Shown: positions 7,945-14,861 of the stretch, one piece after another
Layout of the letters: every line of letters starts with the position of its first letter
How positions within the stretch are numbered: the stretch's first letter is position 1
Source of the DNA: Prochlorococcus sp. AG-409-L21
GTDB taxonomy: Bacteria; Cyanobacteriota; Cyanobacteriia; PCC-6307; Cyanobiaceae
DNA length: 32,177 nt
Reading direction: 5' to 3'
NCBI GenBank assembly: GCA_003215475.1
Contig: QCKH01000014.1
Coordinates: forward strand, 1 to 32,177
Translations under genes and position numbers: made by a program
The notes under the pieces: generated by a model
Databases searched by the model: none
The model's input: the letters and a program-made list of their open reading frames with translations, nothing else
What the model was told of the DNA's origin: nothing

Positions 7945-8418
7945 ATGAAAATTAAACTTACAGAATCACAATATAAAAAAGTAGTCCTAAGAGAGTTTGG
8001 GGAAACAGTTATTGATCCGAAAGAATGGTACTTACAAATACTTTCTTGGGTAGATTCACCTAATGATTTAACATTCAAAAGCAGTGCACACGAAGTTGTC
8101 GTTTTTGATCAAGATGGTGTGTATTTAGGTTATTATGACAAAGAACAAGGTTTTGGATTTGTAGTCAATGAATACGATGTAGATTCTATAACTGATGATG
8201 AGTTAATTGATGAACAAGAAGAAGGTGGTACTTCAGATTCTGCATCTACTGGTGGTGGGTCAGGTACAGTCTGGGACGTTTCACCCACAAGGGGTCCCGC
8301 TAATACATTAGATAATAGTCCATGGTCGGTAAGTCCTAATAGAGGACCAGCTAATACATTAGATAATAGTCCATGGTCAGTAAGTCCTAATAGAGGACCC
8401 GCTAATGAGATAAATTAA
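7945..8418 (+). CDS. KLTE-type protein with C-terminal tandem repeats
   Basis: A 157-aa protein starting MKIKLTESQYKKVVLRE, with LTE ending at residue 7 and LRE at residue 17. Residues about 20-90 form a small domain of unknown type (ILSWVDSPNDLTFKSSAHEVVVFDQDGVYLGYY). A Gly/Ser linker follows, then from residue 112 a 17-residue unit (VSPNRGPANTLDNSPWS) is repeated 2.7 times to the C-terminus. The repeat is polar and Pro-rich and likely disordered. It is the last gene of the 5670-8418 operon. The repeat could bind a partner several times over; no function is known. Confidence 0.75.
   Translation: MKIKLTESQYKKVVLREFGETVIDPKEWYLQILSWVDSPNDLTFKSSAHEVVVFDQDGVYLGYYDKEQGFGFVVNEYDVDSITDDELIDEQEEGGTSDSASTGGGSGTVWDVSPTRGPANTLDNSPWSVSPNRGPANTLDNSPWSVSPNRGPANEIN
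8278..8415 (+). repeat. 51-bp tandem repeat, 2.7 copies, in coding sequence
   Basis: Three copies of a 51-bp unit (8278-8328, 8329-8379, 8380-8415 partial) encode the Pro/Asn-rich 17-residue repeat. Copies two and three are nearly identical at the DNA level; copy one differs mainly at its start, which suggests recent expansion by slippage or recombination. Confidence 0.9.
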
Positions 8419-8517
8419 TTATTTAGATTTTGGTTTAGTTGGTGTAGGAGTGCTACTACCACTACTTTTTGGTTTTGGTTTTGGTGTTGGTTTCTTTTTT
8501 TTACATCCACATCCCAT
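8419..8517 (-). CDS. Tiny Lys/Pro-rich MGCGC peptide (32 aa)
   Basis: On the minus strand an ATG at 8517-8515 opens a 33-codon frame ending in TAA at 8421-8419. It encodes MGCGCKKKK, then alternating Thr/Pro/Lys, a short SSGSS and TPTPTKPKSK. The Cys-Gly-Cys start and the basic proline-rich tail look deliberate, not random. Very small proteins of this kind beginning MGCGC or MCGC are, from memory, seen in metagenomic phage genomes, without known function. An oriented CTATTTAT motif lies 39 nt upstream. The stop codon directly follows the stop codon of the convergent gene (8416-8418). Confidence 0.55.
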   Translation of the reverse strand: MGCGCKKKKPTPKPKPKSSGSSTPTPTKPKSK

Positions 8518-8556
8518 AATATTTGTTTTTTTTAAATTTTCTTATTAACTTTATTA

Positions 8557-8564
8557 ATAAATAG
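8557..8564 (-). promoter_or_regulatory. CTATTTAT motif, candidate late promoter (minus)
   Basis: Read on the minus strand the sequence is CTATTTATTAATAAAG, 39 nt upstream of the MGCGC peptide start. It is the only promoter-like site for that gene. Confidence 0.45.
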
Positions 8565-8616
8565 TGATAAAAGTAAGAATTGTAAATAAAATTTAGTAAA
8601 AATATATCTCTTAAAA

Positions 8617-8648
8617 TTTGGATTTAAGAGAAAAAAGTATTATATTTG
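8617..8648 (+). promoter_or_regulatory. Bacteroidota-type promoter TTTG-N20-TATATTTG
   Basis: TTTG at 8617-8620, a 20-bp spacer and TATATTTG at 8641-8648 match the primary sigma consensus of Bacteroidota exactly (-33 TTTG, -7 TAnnTTTG). Transcription should begin at about 8654, leaving roughly 10 nt of leader before the ATG at 8665. Confidence 0.8.
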
Positions 8649-8664
8649 TTTAAATTTGGTAACT

Positions 8665-9666
8665 ATGAATGTAGAGTTTTTAAAAGATGTGCTATCAATA
8701 CCCTCAATATCGGGTAACGAAAGTATGTTAAGAGATTATATAGTAGAATTTGCAATAGAGAACGAAATTGACTATGTATTAGATAAGAAAGGTAATGTAT
8801 ATCTAACTAAAGGTAAGGATAAAGTAACTTTAGGGGAATATTATCCTTGTGTAGTTTCACACATAGATACCGTTCATAGATCCCATATAGACTTAATTAA
8901 CGATAAGAGAAGGTTAGACATTGTAGAGAATGTTAAAGGGGATTTAATTGCATATAATCCATTGACTAATGAACAAACAGGTATTGGTGGGGATGATAAG
9001 TGTGGGGTATTTGTTTGTTTATCACTTTTTTTACATATGGATATATTAAAAGGTGCATTTTTCGTTGAGGAAGAGATTGGTATGTTAGGGTCTAGAGAAG
9101 CTTGTGGAGAATTTTTTAAAAATGTAGGTTATGCTATACAATTTGATGCACCCTCCGCTAATTGGATAACTGAAGTATGTAGTGGTGTTAAAATTTTTGA
9201 TGATGAATTTAAGGACAATGTAAAAACAGTGTTAAGTGAAGGTGGTTATACAAAATTTAGTAATGATCCCTTTACTGACGTTAACCAACTAGCCCAAAAG
9301 TTTAATTTTAATTGTTTAAATTTAGGTTGTGGCTATTACGACCAACATAGAGATACAGAATATGTCGTAATAGATGAAGTAAAGAAAGCGTTACATATGG
9401 GAATTAATCTACTACATCATTTAGGTATAAATGACTATGAAAGAAAGGACATACCCAAAGAAGATTATAATTTTGGAGATGATTATGGATATGACTGGAA
9501 GGAATCAGATTTTGACATAGATTTTTTATCTAATGGTAACCCTTACGATCAAGAGAAATCTAGTAAAATAGTTGATGCCGTAATTGAAATGTATAATGAT
9601 GGATACGATAAAGATGATATTAAATTATTTATAACAGAATTTTTATCTTTAGAAGATGATGAATAA
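8665..9666 (+). CDS. Compact M20/peptidase T-like zinc peptidase
   Basis: I start at the ATG at 8665 rather than the TTG at 8656, because the promoter predicts a start near 8654. The product is 333 aa. Zinc and catalytic residues of the M20 (PepT-like) family are in order: His66 and Asp68 in VSHIDTVH, Asp110 in GIGGDDKCGV, Glu136-Glu137 in EEEIGMLGS, Asp161 in FDAPS, and a late His in GYYDQHRDTEYVVIDE. The segment between Asp161 and the last His is short, so the usual dimerisation/lid domain seems to be missing. About 65 acidic residues are appended at the C-terminus. It should hydrolyse small peptides in the cytoplasm. It begins an operon that runs to about 11922. Confidence 0.85.
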   Translation: MNVEFLKDVLSIPSISGNESMLRDYIVEFAIENEIDYVLDKKGNVYLTKGKDKVTLGEYYPCVVSHIDTVHRSHIDLINDKRRLDIVENVKGDLIAYNPLTNEQTGIGGDDKCGVFVCLSLFLHMDILKGAFFVEEEIGMLGSREACGEFFKNVGYAIQFDAPSANWITEVCSGVKIFDDEFKDNVKTVLSEGGYTKFSNDPFTDVNQLAQKFNFNCLNLGCGYYDQHRDTEYVVIDEVKKALHMGINLLHHLGINDYERKDIPKEDYNFGDDYGYDWKESDFDIDFLSNGNPYDQEKSSKIVDAVIEMYNDGYDKDDIKLFITEFLSLEDDE

Positions 9667-9820
9667 ATATAATATTAAGAAAATTGTTTTATGGTCGATA
9701 TTTACTATATCACTATTTTTAGGTATATTAACCTTATTCCCTATATTGGGATATATTTTAATAATTAGTGGTATAATAATACCACCTTATTTTTTATATA
9801 AAAATTATTACGAAGAATGA
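9659..9820 (+). CDS. Small two-helix membrane protein (53 aa)
   Basis: An ATG at 9659, overlapping the end of the peptidase gene by 8 nt, opens a 53-aa frame whose TGA (9818-9820) overlaps the next ATG (ATGA). The sequence is a Lys-rich start followed by two hydrophobic stretches (VLWSIFTISLFLGILTLF and GYILIISGIIIPPYFLY) and a short charged tail. The double overlap is strong evidence that it is translated. No family recognised. Confidence 0.75.
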   Translation: MNKYNIKKIVLWSIFTISLFLGILTLFPILGYILIISGIIIPPYFLYKNYYEE

Positions 9821-11922
9821 AAAATTTATTGGAACAAAAAGATATTGCAATTAAAATTATGAAAGTATTAAATTCTTTAGGTACTTTACCCGATAGAGGA
9901 TTTTTAGCCGGAGGTGCAGTAGCTAATACATTATTAAAGATTAAATACGGTAATAAAGCGACATACCCAATAAATGATTTAGATATTTTTGTTGAAGCAA
10001 ACGAAGATACCCATAATAATACATTTAGTAATACCCCAATTAGAACAAAAGAATTAGTAATTAGTGAAGGTTATTATGTGGGGGATGTAGATTATGATAT
10101 GGAAAGTTCTTATAGAATTTTAAAGGTGGATAGAGAAGAATTAATTAATACTATTACTATATCGAGAATAAATGATAAAGAAAATAATAGAGATTATCTA
10201 TATATATTAAATGCGTTCGATTTCAATTGTTGTCAAGTTGGAATTGATTTGTCTACCGCTGAATTGTATTATACCACACATTTTGAAGAATTTTTAAATA
10301 GTCAACAATTAGATGTTACTGCGATATATACACCAGCACATACCGCCATAAGATTATTTAAAAAAATTGAAGAGTTAAACTGTTATTGTAATATAGAAAA
10401 ATGTATGGAAATACTTTCTCACCCTTTAATTTATGATGTAAGGTGGAGATTGGTTCCGAGACAATGGGGGTTTTATTTTGGGGATAAATACAAAGATATG
10501 TATAAAAAATATTTCTCTAAACTAAAAGAATATTTTAAATTAGTAAGGTTTTTCGATGATAAAAAAAGTTTATGGGATGCTAAAAATCATGCTTTATCAC
10601 CTCAACCATTAGATGATAATCATGCGGCACATTGGTTAGATCCTAAGAATAGTATACCACCTAATCTTTTATCTAAATGGGCAGAATTTAATGATGTAAT
10701 ATGGTCTTTACAACCAATTAAATATAACACACCTAATAAACTAATTATGGACAAGGTGTATGTTGGTTTTAGTAGTCCCATCGCATTTATTAACGCCTAT
10801 TATTATGTAAATGGTAAAGTTAAAAAATCTTTAATTAAAAAATGTGAAGTTATTTTTGAAAGGACAAAACATTTAAAAAAATTATTAGTTATTAATATGG
10901 ATTTTGCGGACTGTGATTTCGATATTAAACACTTAGATGAACTAGAAGGGTATGTTTCAGATAATTTAAATTATATGTTTGCAATATTAAAATATAATTT
11001 AAATTTACAGGAGAGTATTAAGTTATTTAAAAACATTAGTAGAATACAGAAAAAAGAAGGTGAATGGATGGTATTTGTTCTTACAGAGGCATTAAAAAAT
11101 GGTAATAAAAACCTTAAACCATCTTATGAAAATTTAATGTCTTTAGTTAAAGAACATAAAGCAATAATGGCAAAACCATTAACCGCACCTTTAATTAACA
11201 TTGATGAAATACCTCTACCTAAAGATGTTAATATAAAAGAAATATTATCAGAAACCGAAATTCAATGGGCAGGTACTAAATTAAGAAATTGTATCAATAA
11301 TGAGGGACAAAATTATAAAGAAAAAATAGAAAAAGGTGACGTTAAAATTTTTGTTATTATGACACCTAATAGTTGTTCTGCAGTAGAATATCACTTAACT
11401 AAAAGTACTGCCCAACTTAAAGAAAAACAATTATTATCTACATGTAATAAAAAACCTAGTAGATATCATAGATTATTGGCAGATTTATTAACTACTTATA
11501 TAAACCGTAAAATTTTACAAAGATATTATAACACCCATATGAATACCTATAGTTCATTATTAACATTATATAATGGATTGTTGCCCTCTGCGGTAGATGA
11601 AAAAACTGATCAAAATGAACAAGTTTTTGGTTTTGCTGCGAATATAGATGAAGATTGGGAAGGAAACCAGGAGGAAGAAATAGTAGACGATTTCCAGTTT
11701 GATTTTTACGACATTGAACCAACGCCGCCTGAAATAGACAATATTAGAGAACAGGTAGAAGCTCAAGTTGCTTTTGAAAGGGATGTAGTGACAGAAACAC
11801 TTAATAATCCAGTGAGAGAATGGGTTAGGAGAACAATAACACCACTTCCATTAGATTATACAATTAATACTACTTTAAGAGACAATGATAACCCAGATCC
11901 GGATGATGTTTGGGATACATAG
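9817..11922 (+). CDS. Nucleotidyltransferase-fold protein fused to PcfJ-like domain
   Basis: A 701-aa protein. Residues about 25-190 look like a pol-beta-type nucleotidyltransferase: FLAGGAVAN (Gly32-Gly33), NDLDIF (Asp54, Asp56), then FDFNCCQVGIDL as a likely third acidic strand, followed by TPAHTAIRLFKK. The substrate is unknown; CCA-adding enzymes and antitoxin-type nucleotidyltransferases share this core. Residues about 480-570 (WAGTKLRNCINNEGQNY ... IEKGDVKIFVIM) resemble the PcfJ-like domain found on plasmids and phages. The last 130 residues are acidic and probably disordered. It overlaps the small membrane gene by ATGA. The fusion is unusual; the PcfJ call is from motif memory only. 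Confidence 0.65.
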   Translation: MKNLLEQKDIAIKIMKVLNSLGTLPDRGFLAGGAVANTLLKIKYGNKATYPINDLDIFVEANEDTHNNTFSNTPIRTKELVISEGYYVGDVDYDMESSYRILKVDREELINTITISRINDKENNRDYLYILNAFDFNCCQVGIDLSTAELYYTTHFEEFLNSQQLDVTAIYTPAHTAIRLFKKIEELNCYCNIEKCMEILSHPLIYDVRWRLVPRQWGFYFGDKYKDMYKKYFSKLKEYFKLVRFFDDKKSLWDAKNHALSPQPLDDNHAAHWLDPKNSIPPNLLSKWAEFNDVIWSLQPIKYNTPNKLIMDKVYVGFSSPIAFINAYYYVNGKVKKSLIKKCEVIFERTKHLKKLLVINMDFADCDFDIKHLDELEGYVSDNLNYMFAILKYNLNLQESIKLFKNISRIQKKEGEWMVFVLTEALKNGNKNLKPSYENLMSLVKEHKAIMAKPLTAPLINIDEIPLPKDVNIKEILSETEIQWAGTKLRNCINNEGQNYKEKIEKGDVKIFVIMTPNSCSAVEYHLTKSTAQLKEKQLLSTCNKKPSRYHRLLADLLTTYINRKILQRYYNTHMNTYSSLLTLYNGLLPSAVDEKTDQNEQVFGFAANIDEDWEGNQEEEIVDDFQFDFYDIEPTPPEIDNIREQVEAQVAFERDVVTETLNNPVREWVRRTITPLPLDYTINTTLRDNDNPDPDDVWDT

Positions 11923-11924
11923 TA

Positions 11925-11937
11925 ATATTTATAAATA
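11925..11937 (+). promoter_or_regulatory. ATATTTATAAATA, candidate late promoter
   Basis: The motif abuts the HNH gene start (ATG 11937-11939), so any transcript started here would be leaderless or begin inside the gene. It is an inverted repeat, reading similarly on both strands. Confidence 0.35.
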
Positions 11938-12434
11938 TGGAAAGTATTTTGGTATTAAATGCGGATTATACACCCATTAACATAACAGATCTAAAAAGAG
12001 CTTTTAACTTAATCTATAAAGGTAAAGCGGAAATTATTAAACATAATATTATTTCACCCATAATTACGGAATTAAAAAATTTTAAACGACCAACTATTAT
12101 AAGGTTATTAAGATATATTAGTATTCCATTTAGGAAAGTTAATTTAAATAGACAAAATATATTTAGAAGAGATAAATTTAAATGTGGTTATTGTGGTGAA
12201 AAAAATAAATCTAAACTTACTATTGATCATATAATCCCTAAATCTAAAGGGGGTAAAAATACTTGGCAAAATTTAGTCACATGTTGTAAATCTTGTAACA
12301 TCAAAAAAGATAACAACTCTTTAGAAGAGGTTGAGATGACATTAAATTGTGTTCCTTATAGACCAACCTATATTCAATTCGTTAAAAATATCACTATTAG
12401 TTATAGTGAGGACTGGTTACCCTTCCTCGTTTAA
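11937..12434 (+). CDS. HNH endonuclease
   Basis: I start at the ATG at 11937; the TTG at 11910 would lie inside the upstream gene. The product is 165 aa. The N-terminal part (MESILVLNADYTPINI ... RAFNLIYKGKAEII) is the one usual in stand-alone HNH proteins of bacteria and phages. The HNH core follows at about residues 85-125: CGYC, DHIIPKSKGG, NLVTCCKSCN. The two CxxC pairs hold a structural zinc, and the DH plus the later Asn form the metal-binding active site. It cuts DNA; homing, packaging or host-DNA breakdown are all possible. It is not an IscB or Cas9: it has no RuvC domain and is far too short. Confidence 0.88.
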   Translation: MESILVLNADYTPINITDLKRAFNLIYKGKAEIIKHNIISPIITELKNFKRPTIIRLLRYISIPFRKVNLNRQNIFRRDKFKCGYCGEKNKSKLTIDHIIPKSKGGKNTWQNLVTCCKSCNIKKDNNSLEEVEMTLNCVPYRPTYIQFVKNITISYSEDWLPFLV

Positions 12435-12486
12435 AAAATTTTAACCATAATTGGACATATATACCCTAAACTAAAATATTTTATAG

Positions 12487-12494
12487 ATATTTAT
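12487..12494 (+). promoter_or_regulatory. ATATTTAT motif, candidate late promoter
   Basis: ATATTTAT lies 14 nt upstream of the ATG at 12509, in the 74-nt gap after the HNH gene. Confidence 0.45.
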
Positions 12495-12508
12495 TGTTAA
12501 ACGGAAAT

Positions 12509-12706
12509 ATGCCGATATATAGTGATCAATATGGTAATGAGAGTAGTTTACTATTTTTAGGTAAACACGCAGTTAAAGAATTTGAAAATAATTTCGATCT
12601 TTATTATGATAAATATCGTGATATATCTAATAAAAGGGGATTTTTCGGTGAAATTAAATTTGTAATTTCTTATGGTGTAGTATGGATTTATGTGATTATA
12701 GAATAA
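12509..12706 (+). CDS. Small protein of unknown function (65 aa)
   Basis: I choose the ATG at 12509 (MPIYSDQYGNESSLLFL) over the TTG at 12494, which overlaps the promoter-like motif. The 65-aa product ends in a hydrophobic stretch (FVISYGVVWIYVIIE) that could be a buried strand or a weak membrane segment. No family recognised. It converges with the ferritin gene: the two stop codons are 2 nt apart. Confidence 0.55.
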   Translation: MPIYSDQYGNESSLLFLGKHAVKEFENNFDLYYDKYRDISNKRGFFGEIKFVISYGVVWIYVIIE

Positions 12707-12715
12707 TTTTATTCT
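12700..12715. terminator. Inverted repeat over two convergent stop codons
   Basis: AGAATAA-TT-TTATTCT spans the stop codons of the 65-aa gene and of the ferritin gene. It is AT-rich with a tiny loop and no long T-tract, so it is at best a weak terminator acting in both directions. Confidence 0.3.
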
Positions 12716-13221
12716 TCTGTGGGTAATGTGCCTAATTGTTTGTTTAATTCATATAAACCACTTCCACTATCACCTATAATTTTTAAATCGTCAATAATAC
12801 TTTTAAACTTTGTCTCTTCTTCACGTTGCTCAATTACGAACCATTGCATAAAATTTTCAGTATTCACATCGTTAATTTCTTTACATTTAGTAACAATTTT
12901 ATTTATTGATTCTGTTACTTGCCTTTCATTATATAAAGAATTTTGAAAATGAGATAAAATATCAAACTCTTCATCTAAGTCTTCCATAAAATTATAATTA
13001 GGTATTAAGGGTTGACTATCTTGATCCAACATGTACTCCATTATCTTTAACATATGTTCTCGTTCTTCATTAGATTGTTCTAAAAAAAACTTGGAAATTC
13101 CGTTATAACCATTTTCACCAAATTGGTTGGATAAATATAGATAATAAAAAGATGCGTTATTTTCTAACCAAATTTGTTCGTTTAATAAACTAATGACTTG
13201 CTTGTCTAAAGCACTATTCAT
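12709..13221 (-). CDS. Ferritin (FtnA-like iron storage protein)
   Basis: I start at the ATG at 13221-13219, which overlaps the end of the bS21 gene, and not at 13248, which lies deep inside it. The product is 170 aa, the normal bacterial ferritin length. All diiron (ferroxidase) ligands are present by alignment to E. coli FtnA: Glu20, Glu53, His56, Glu99 and Gln132, with EEE at 134-136. The signatures NEQIWLE, EEREHM, MQWFVIEQREEE and GDSGSGLYELNKQLGTL are typical. It should oxidise Fe(II) and store iron in a 24-mer cage in the cytoplasm. Neither a heme-ligand Met nor an encapsulin tag is evident. It is translated from the same mRNA as bS21. Confidence 0.93.
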   Translation of the reverse strand: MNSALDKQVISLLNEQIWLENNASFYYLYLSNQFGENGYNGISKFFLEQSNEEREHMLKIMEYMLDQDSQPLIPNYNFMEDLDEEFDILSHFQNSLYNERQVTESINKIVTKCKEINDVNTENFMQWFVIEQREEETKFKSIIDDLKIIGDSGSGLYELNKQLGTLPTEE

Positions 13222-13405
13222 CTTCTTCTCTTTTTTTCTTTTGTACATATTTTGCTTTATTTACTTCTTTTCTTCTTATAACTGATGGTTTGGTAAACTC
13301 TTCCCTTTCTCTACATTTTCTCGCAACTTTAGTTTTTATGAATTTACTTTTCATTTCTTTGAGTGCCCTCTCAATATTACCTTTTTTTACGTTTACTTTT
13401 AACAT
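13214..13405 (-). CDS. rpsU: Ribosomal protein bS21
   Basis: A 63-aa protein starting MLKVNVKKGNIERALKEMKS and including REEFTKPSVIRRKEVNKAKY. This is the Bacteroidota form of bS21 (compare the RQAFIKPSVVKRAQ pattern in flavobacteria). Tyr53 aligns with the Tyr that, in Flavobacterium ribosomes, helps hold the anti-Shine-Dalgarno tail of 16S rRNA out of action. The tail is a short basic-then-acidic KKKREEDE. An AAAGGA directly abuts the ATG, too close to act as a normal Shine-Dalgarno site. The TAG stop overlaps the ferritin start by 8 nt. bS21 is the ribosomal protein most often carried by phages; it likely biases host ribosomes. Confidence 0.92.
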   Translation of the reverse strand: MLKVNVKKGNIERALKEMKSKFIKTKVARKCREREEFTKPSVIRRKEVNKAKYVQKKKREEDE

Positions 13406-13452
13406 TCCTTTATAATTATATTTCTTTTTTGAAAAAGATAAAGTATATTTAC

Positions 13453-13460
13453 ATAAATAT
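13453..13460 (-). promoter_or_regulatory. ATATTTAT motif on minus strand, candidate rpsU promoter
   Basis: On the minus strand ATATTTAT lies 47 nt upstream of the bS21 start. The same bases form part of TATATTTACATAAATATC, an imperfect inverted repeat (13444-13461), so the site may also serve the divergent gene at 13470. Confidence 0.45.
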
Positions 13461-13469
13461 CAATGAAAA

Positions 13470-13721
13470 ATGAAAATTTTTAACATTTTTAAAAAATCTA
13501 AAGTGATTAATGTTGTAGATAAAGAATTTAAAACTATCAAAAATAACATTAAAATGACATCGTTACCCCAGATAGGGGAAAAAATTTATTTTAAGGATTC
13601 TCAGATATATAATGTTATAGATGTCATTCACTATCTCGATACTCATCAAACCATATGGTTAATAGTACAAAAACAATCTGAAGAAAATTTGGTTAAAGCC
13701 ACCCTTAATGTTTCATTATAA
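13470..13721 (+). CDS. Small protein of unknown function (83 aa)
   Basis: An 83-aa protein with a basic start (MKIFNIFKKSKVINVVDKEF) and a C-terminal half predicted as beta strands (GEKIYFKDSQIYNVIDVIHYL ... TIWLIVQKQ), which would suit a small SH3-like barrel. No family recognised. It is divergent from bS21 and shares the 64-nt intergenic region. An in-frame ATG at 13463 stops after three codons and is not used. Confidence 0.6.
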   Translation: MKIFNIFKKSKVINVVDKEFKTIKNNIKMTSLPQIGEKIYFKDSQIYNVIDVIHYLDTHQTIWLIVQKQSEENLVKATLNVSL

Positions 13722-13731
13722 AAAAAATTAT

Positions 13732-13739
13732 ATATTTAT
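13732..13739 (+). promoter_or_regulatory. ATATTTAT motif, candidate late promoter
   Basis: The site (TATATATTTATATAG context) lies 17 nt upstream of the GTG start at 13757 and heads the two-gene unit 13757-15974. Confidence 0.5.
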
Positions 13740-13756
13740 ATAGTAAAAATAAGATA

Positions 13757-14860
13757 GTGAAACTACTAAACTATATAAATGAATCTGAAAATAAGGTTTT
13801 ATCGCCCACTGATAAAAAAATGTTATCTATTATACATAAAAAAGTGTGGGAAAAACATGCGAGGGATGAGAAGATTAAGTATAATTTCGTAGAAGAATTA
13901 AGAAACTTAGATGAAAATTTTTTAATGCCTTTATATGAGTTTTTAAAAGATACAATGGGATTTGAATCTAAAGAACAAATAGACTTTTATATGAGATTAT
14001 TTATTAATAATTTTCAAGAAGATGGGGATTATAGTAAATTAACAACTCAACAAGAAGATATTATACCTACACCCAATGAACACCAGAAGGCTTTATCTCA
14101 AGAATTAAACCAATCACCTTTATTAGTTGTGGATATTAAGGAAGAGTATGATGAGGGGATGCCTATTTTTTATGATATGGTTCAAGATGCACACTATTAT
14201 GTTGGTACTGAAGATGCAACATTAAAAGCTATCGAAAATATGTTAAGTGATAGATATTATAGTTTTTACGATGCATTCCAACATAATGGAGGGTTAGACG
14301 GTATTACACCCTACTTTTATATTACAGATACAGATAAAAGAATTATTGCGGGAGAATATGCAGAACATAGGGAAAGTGATATGAGAGATCAAGATGTACT
14401 TCATCTGGCTAAACATGAAAGTGATTCAGAAAAAATTGAAGATTTAGTAGATAGATATGAATCATTGGAAGATGGTGAGGGTGATCCTATGTTAAATACT
14501 GGCGTACCACCCAAAGTGGAAATGGAGGATATAATGGATACTTTAAGAGAAGAGGTTAGAGAAATGATATACGACAGGGAGTATGAAGGTATGGATAAGT
14601 ATCTTGATGATTGGTTAAGAGAACATGGTTACTTAACGGAAGATAAATGGGGTAGTCCAGAATTTACTAAAGGATATTTAAATAAATATGATGAACCCGA
14701 TATGAGTAAGTTACCATCGTGGTTAAATTTTGATTTAGATGGATTGGTGAAAGATCATACAAATATAGATAGGGCAGGCGAATTAAGTAATATTGATGAT
14801 TATTATGAGATTCAAAAGATAAATGGAGATACTTATTATATAATAGAGTTAGATTATTAA
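13757..14860 (+). CDS. Acidic paralog-family protein with T4-type N-terminal propeptide
   Basis: A 367-aa protein starting with GTG. The first residues, MKLLNYINES, closely resemble the T4 internal-protein propeptide (MKTYQEFIAE): a short basic/hydrophobic leader ending in an IxE cleavage site (INE, residue 9). Residues about 18-90 form the helical module shared by six proteins here (LSPTDKKMLSIIHKK ... LYEFLKDTMGFESKEQ). A middle region (ALSQELNQSPLLVVDIKEEYD ... AHYYVGTEDATLKAIENML) also recurs in the next gene. The C-terminus ends in a strand, INGDTYYIIELDY, again echoed in paralogs. Very acidic; no catalytic motif seen. The next gene starts 1 nt after the stop. Confidence 0.75.
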   Translation: MKLLNYINESENKVLSPTDKKMLSIIHKKVWEKHARDEKIKYNFVEELRNLDENFLMPLYEFLKDTMGFESKEQIDFYMRLFINNFQEDGDYSKLTTQQEDIIPTPNEHQKALSQELNQSPLLVVDIKEEYDEGMPIFYDMVQDAHYYVGTEDATLKAIENMLSDRYYSFYDAFQHNGGLDGITPYFYITDTDKRIIAGEYAEHRESDMRDQDVLHLAKHESDSEKIEDLVDRYESLEDGEGDPMLNTGVPPKVEMEDIMDTLREEVREMIYDREYEGMDKYLDDWLREHGYLTEDKWGSPEFTKGYLNKYDEPDMSKLPSWLNFDLDGLVKDHTNIDRAGELSNIDDYYEIQKINGDTYYIIELDY

Positions 14861-14861
14861 G

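Noticed and set aside
11937-12434. HNH gene as part of an IscB/Cas9-like or homing-intron system, with the RNA at 28797 as guide RNA
   Set aside because: There is no RuvC domain, the protein is 165 aa, the RNA is 16 kb away, and no intron-like interruption is seen.
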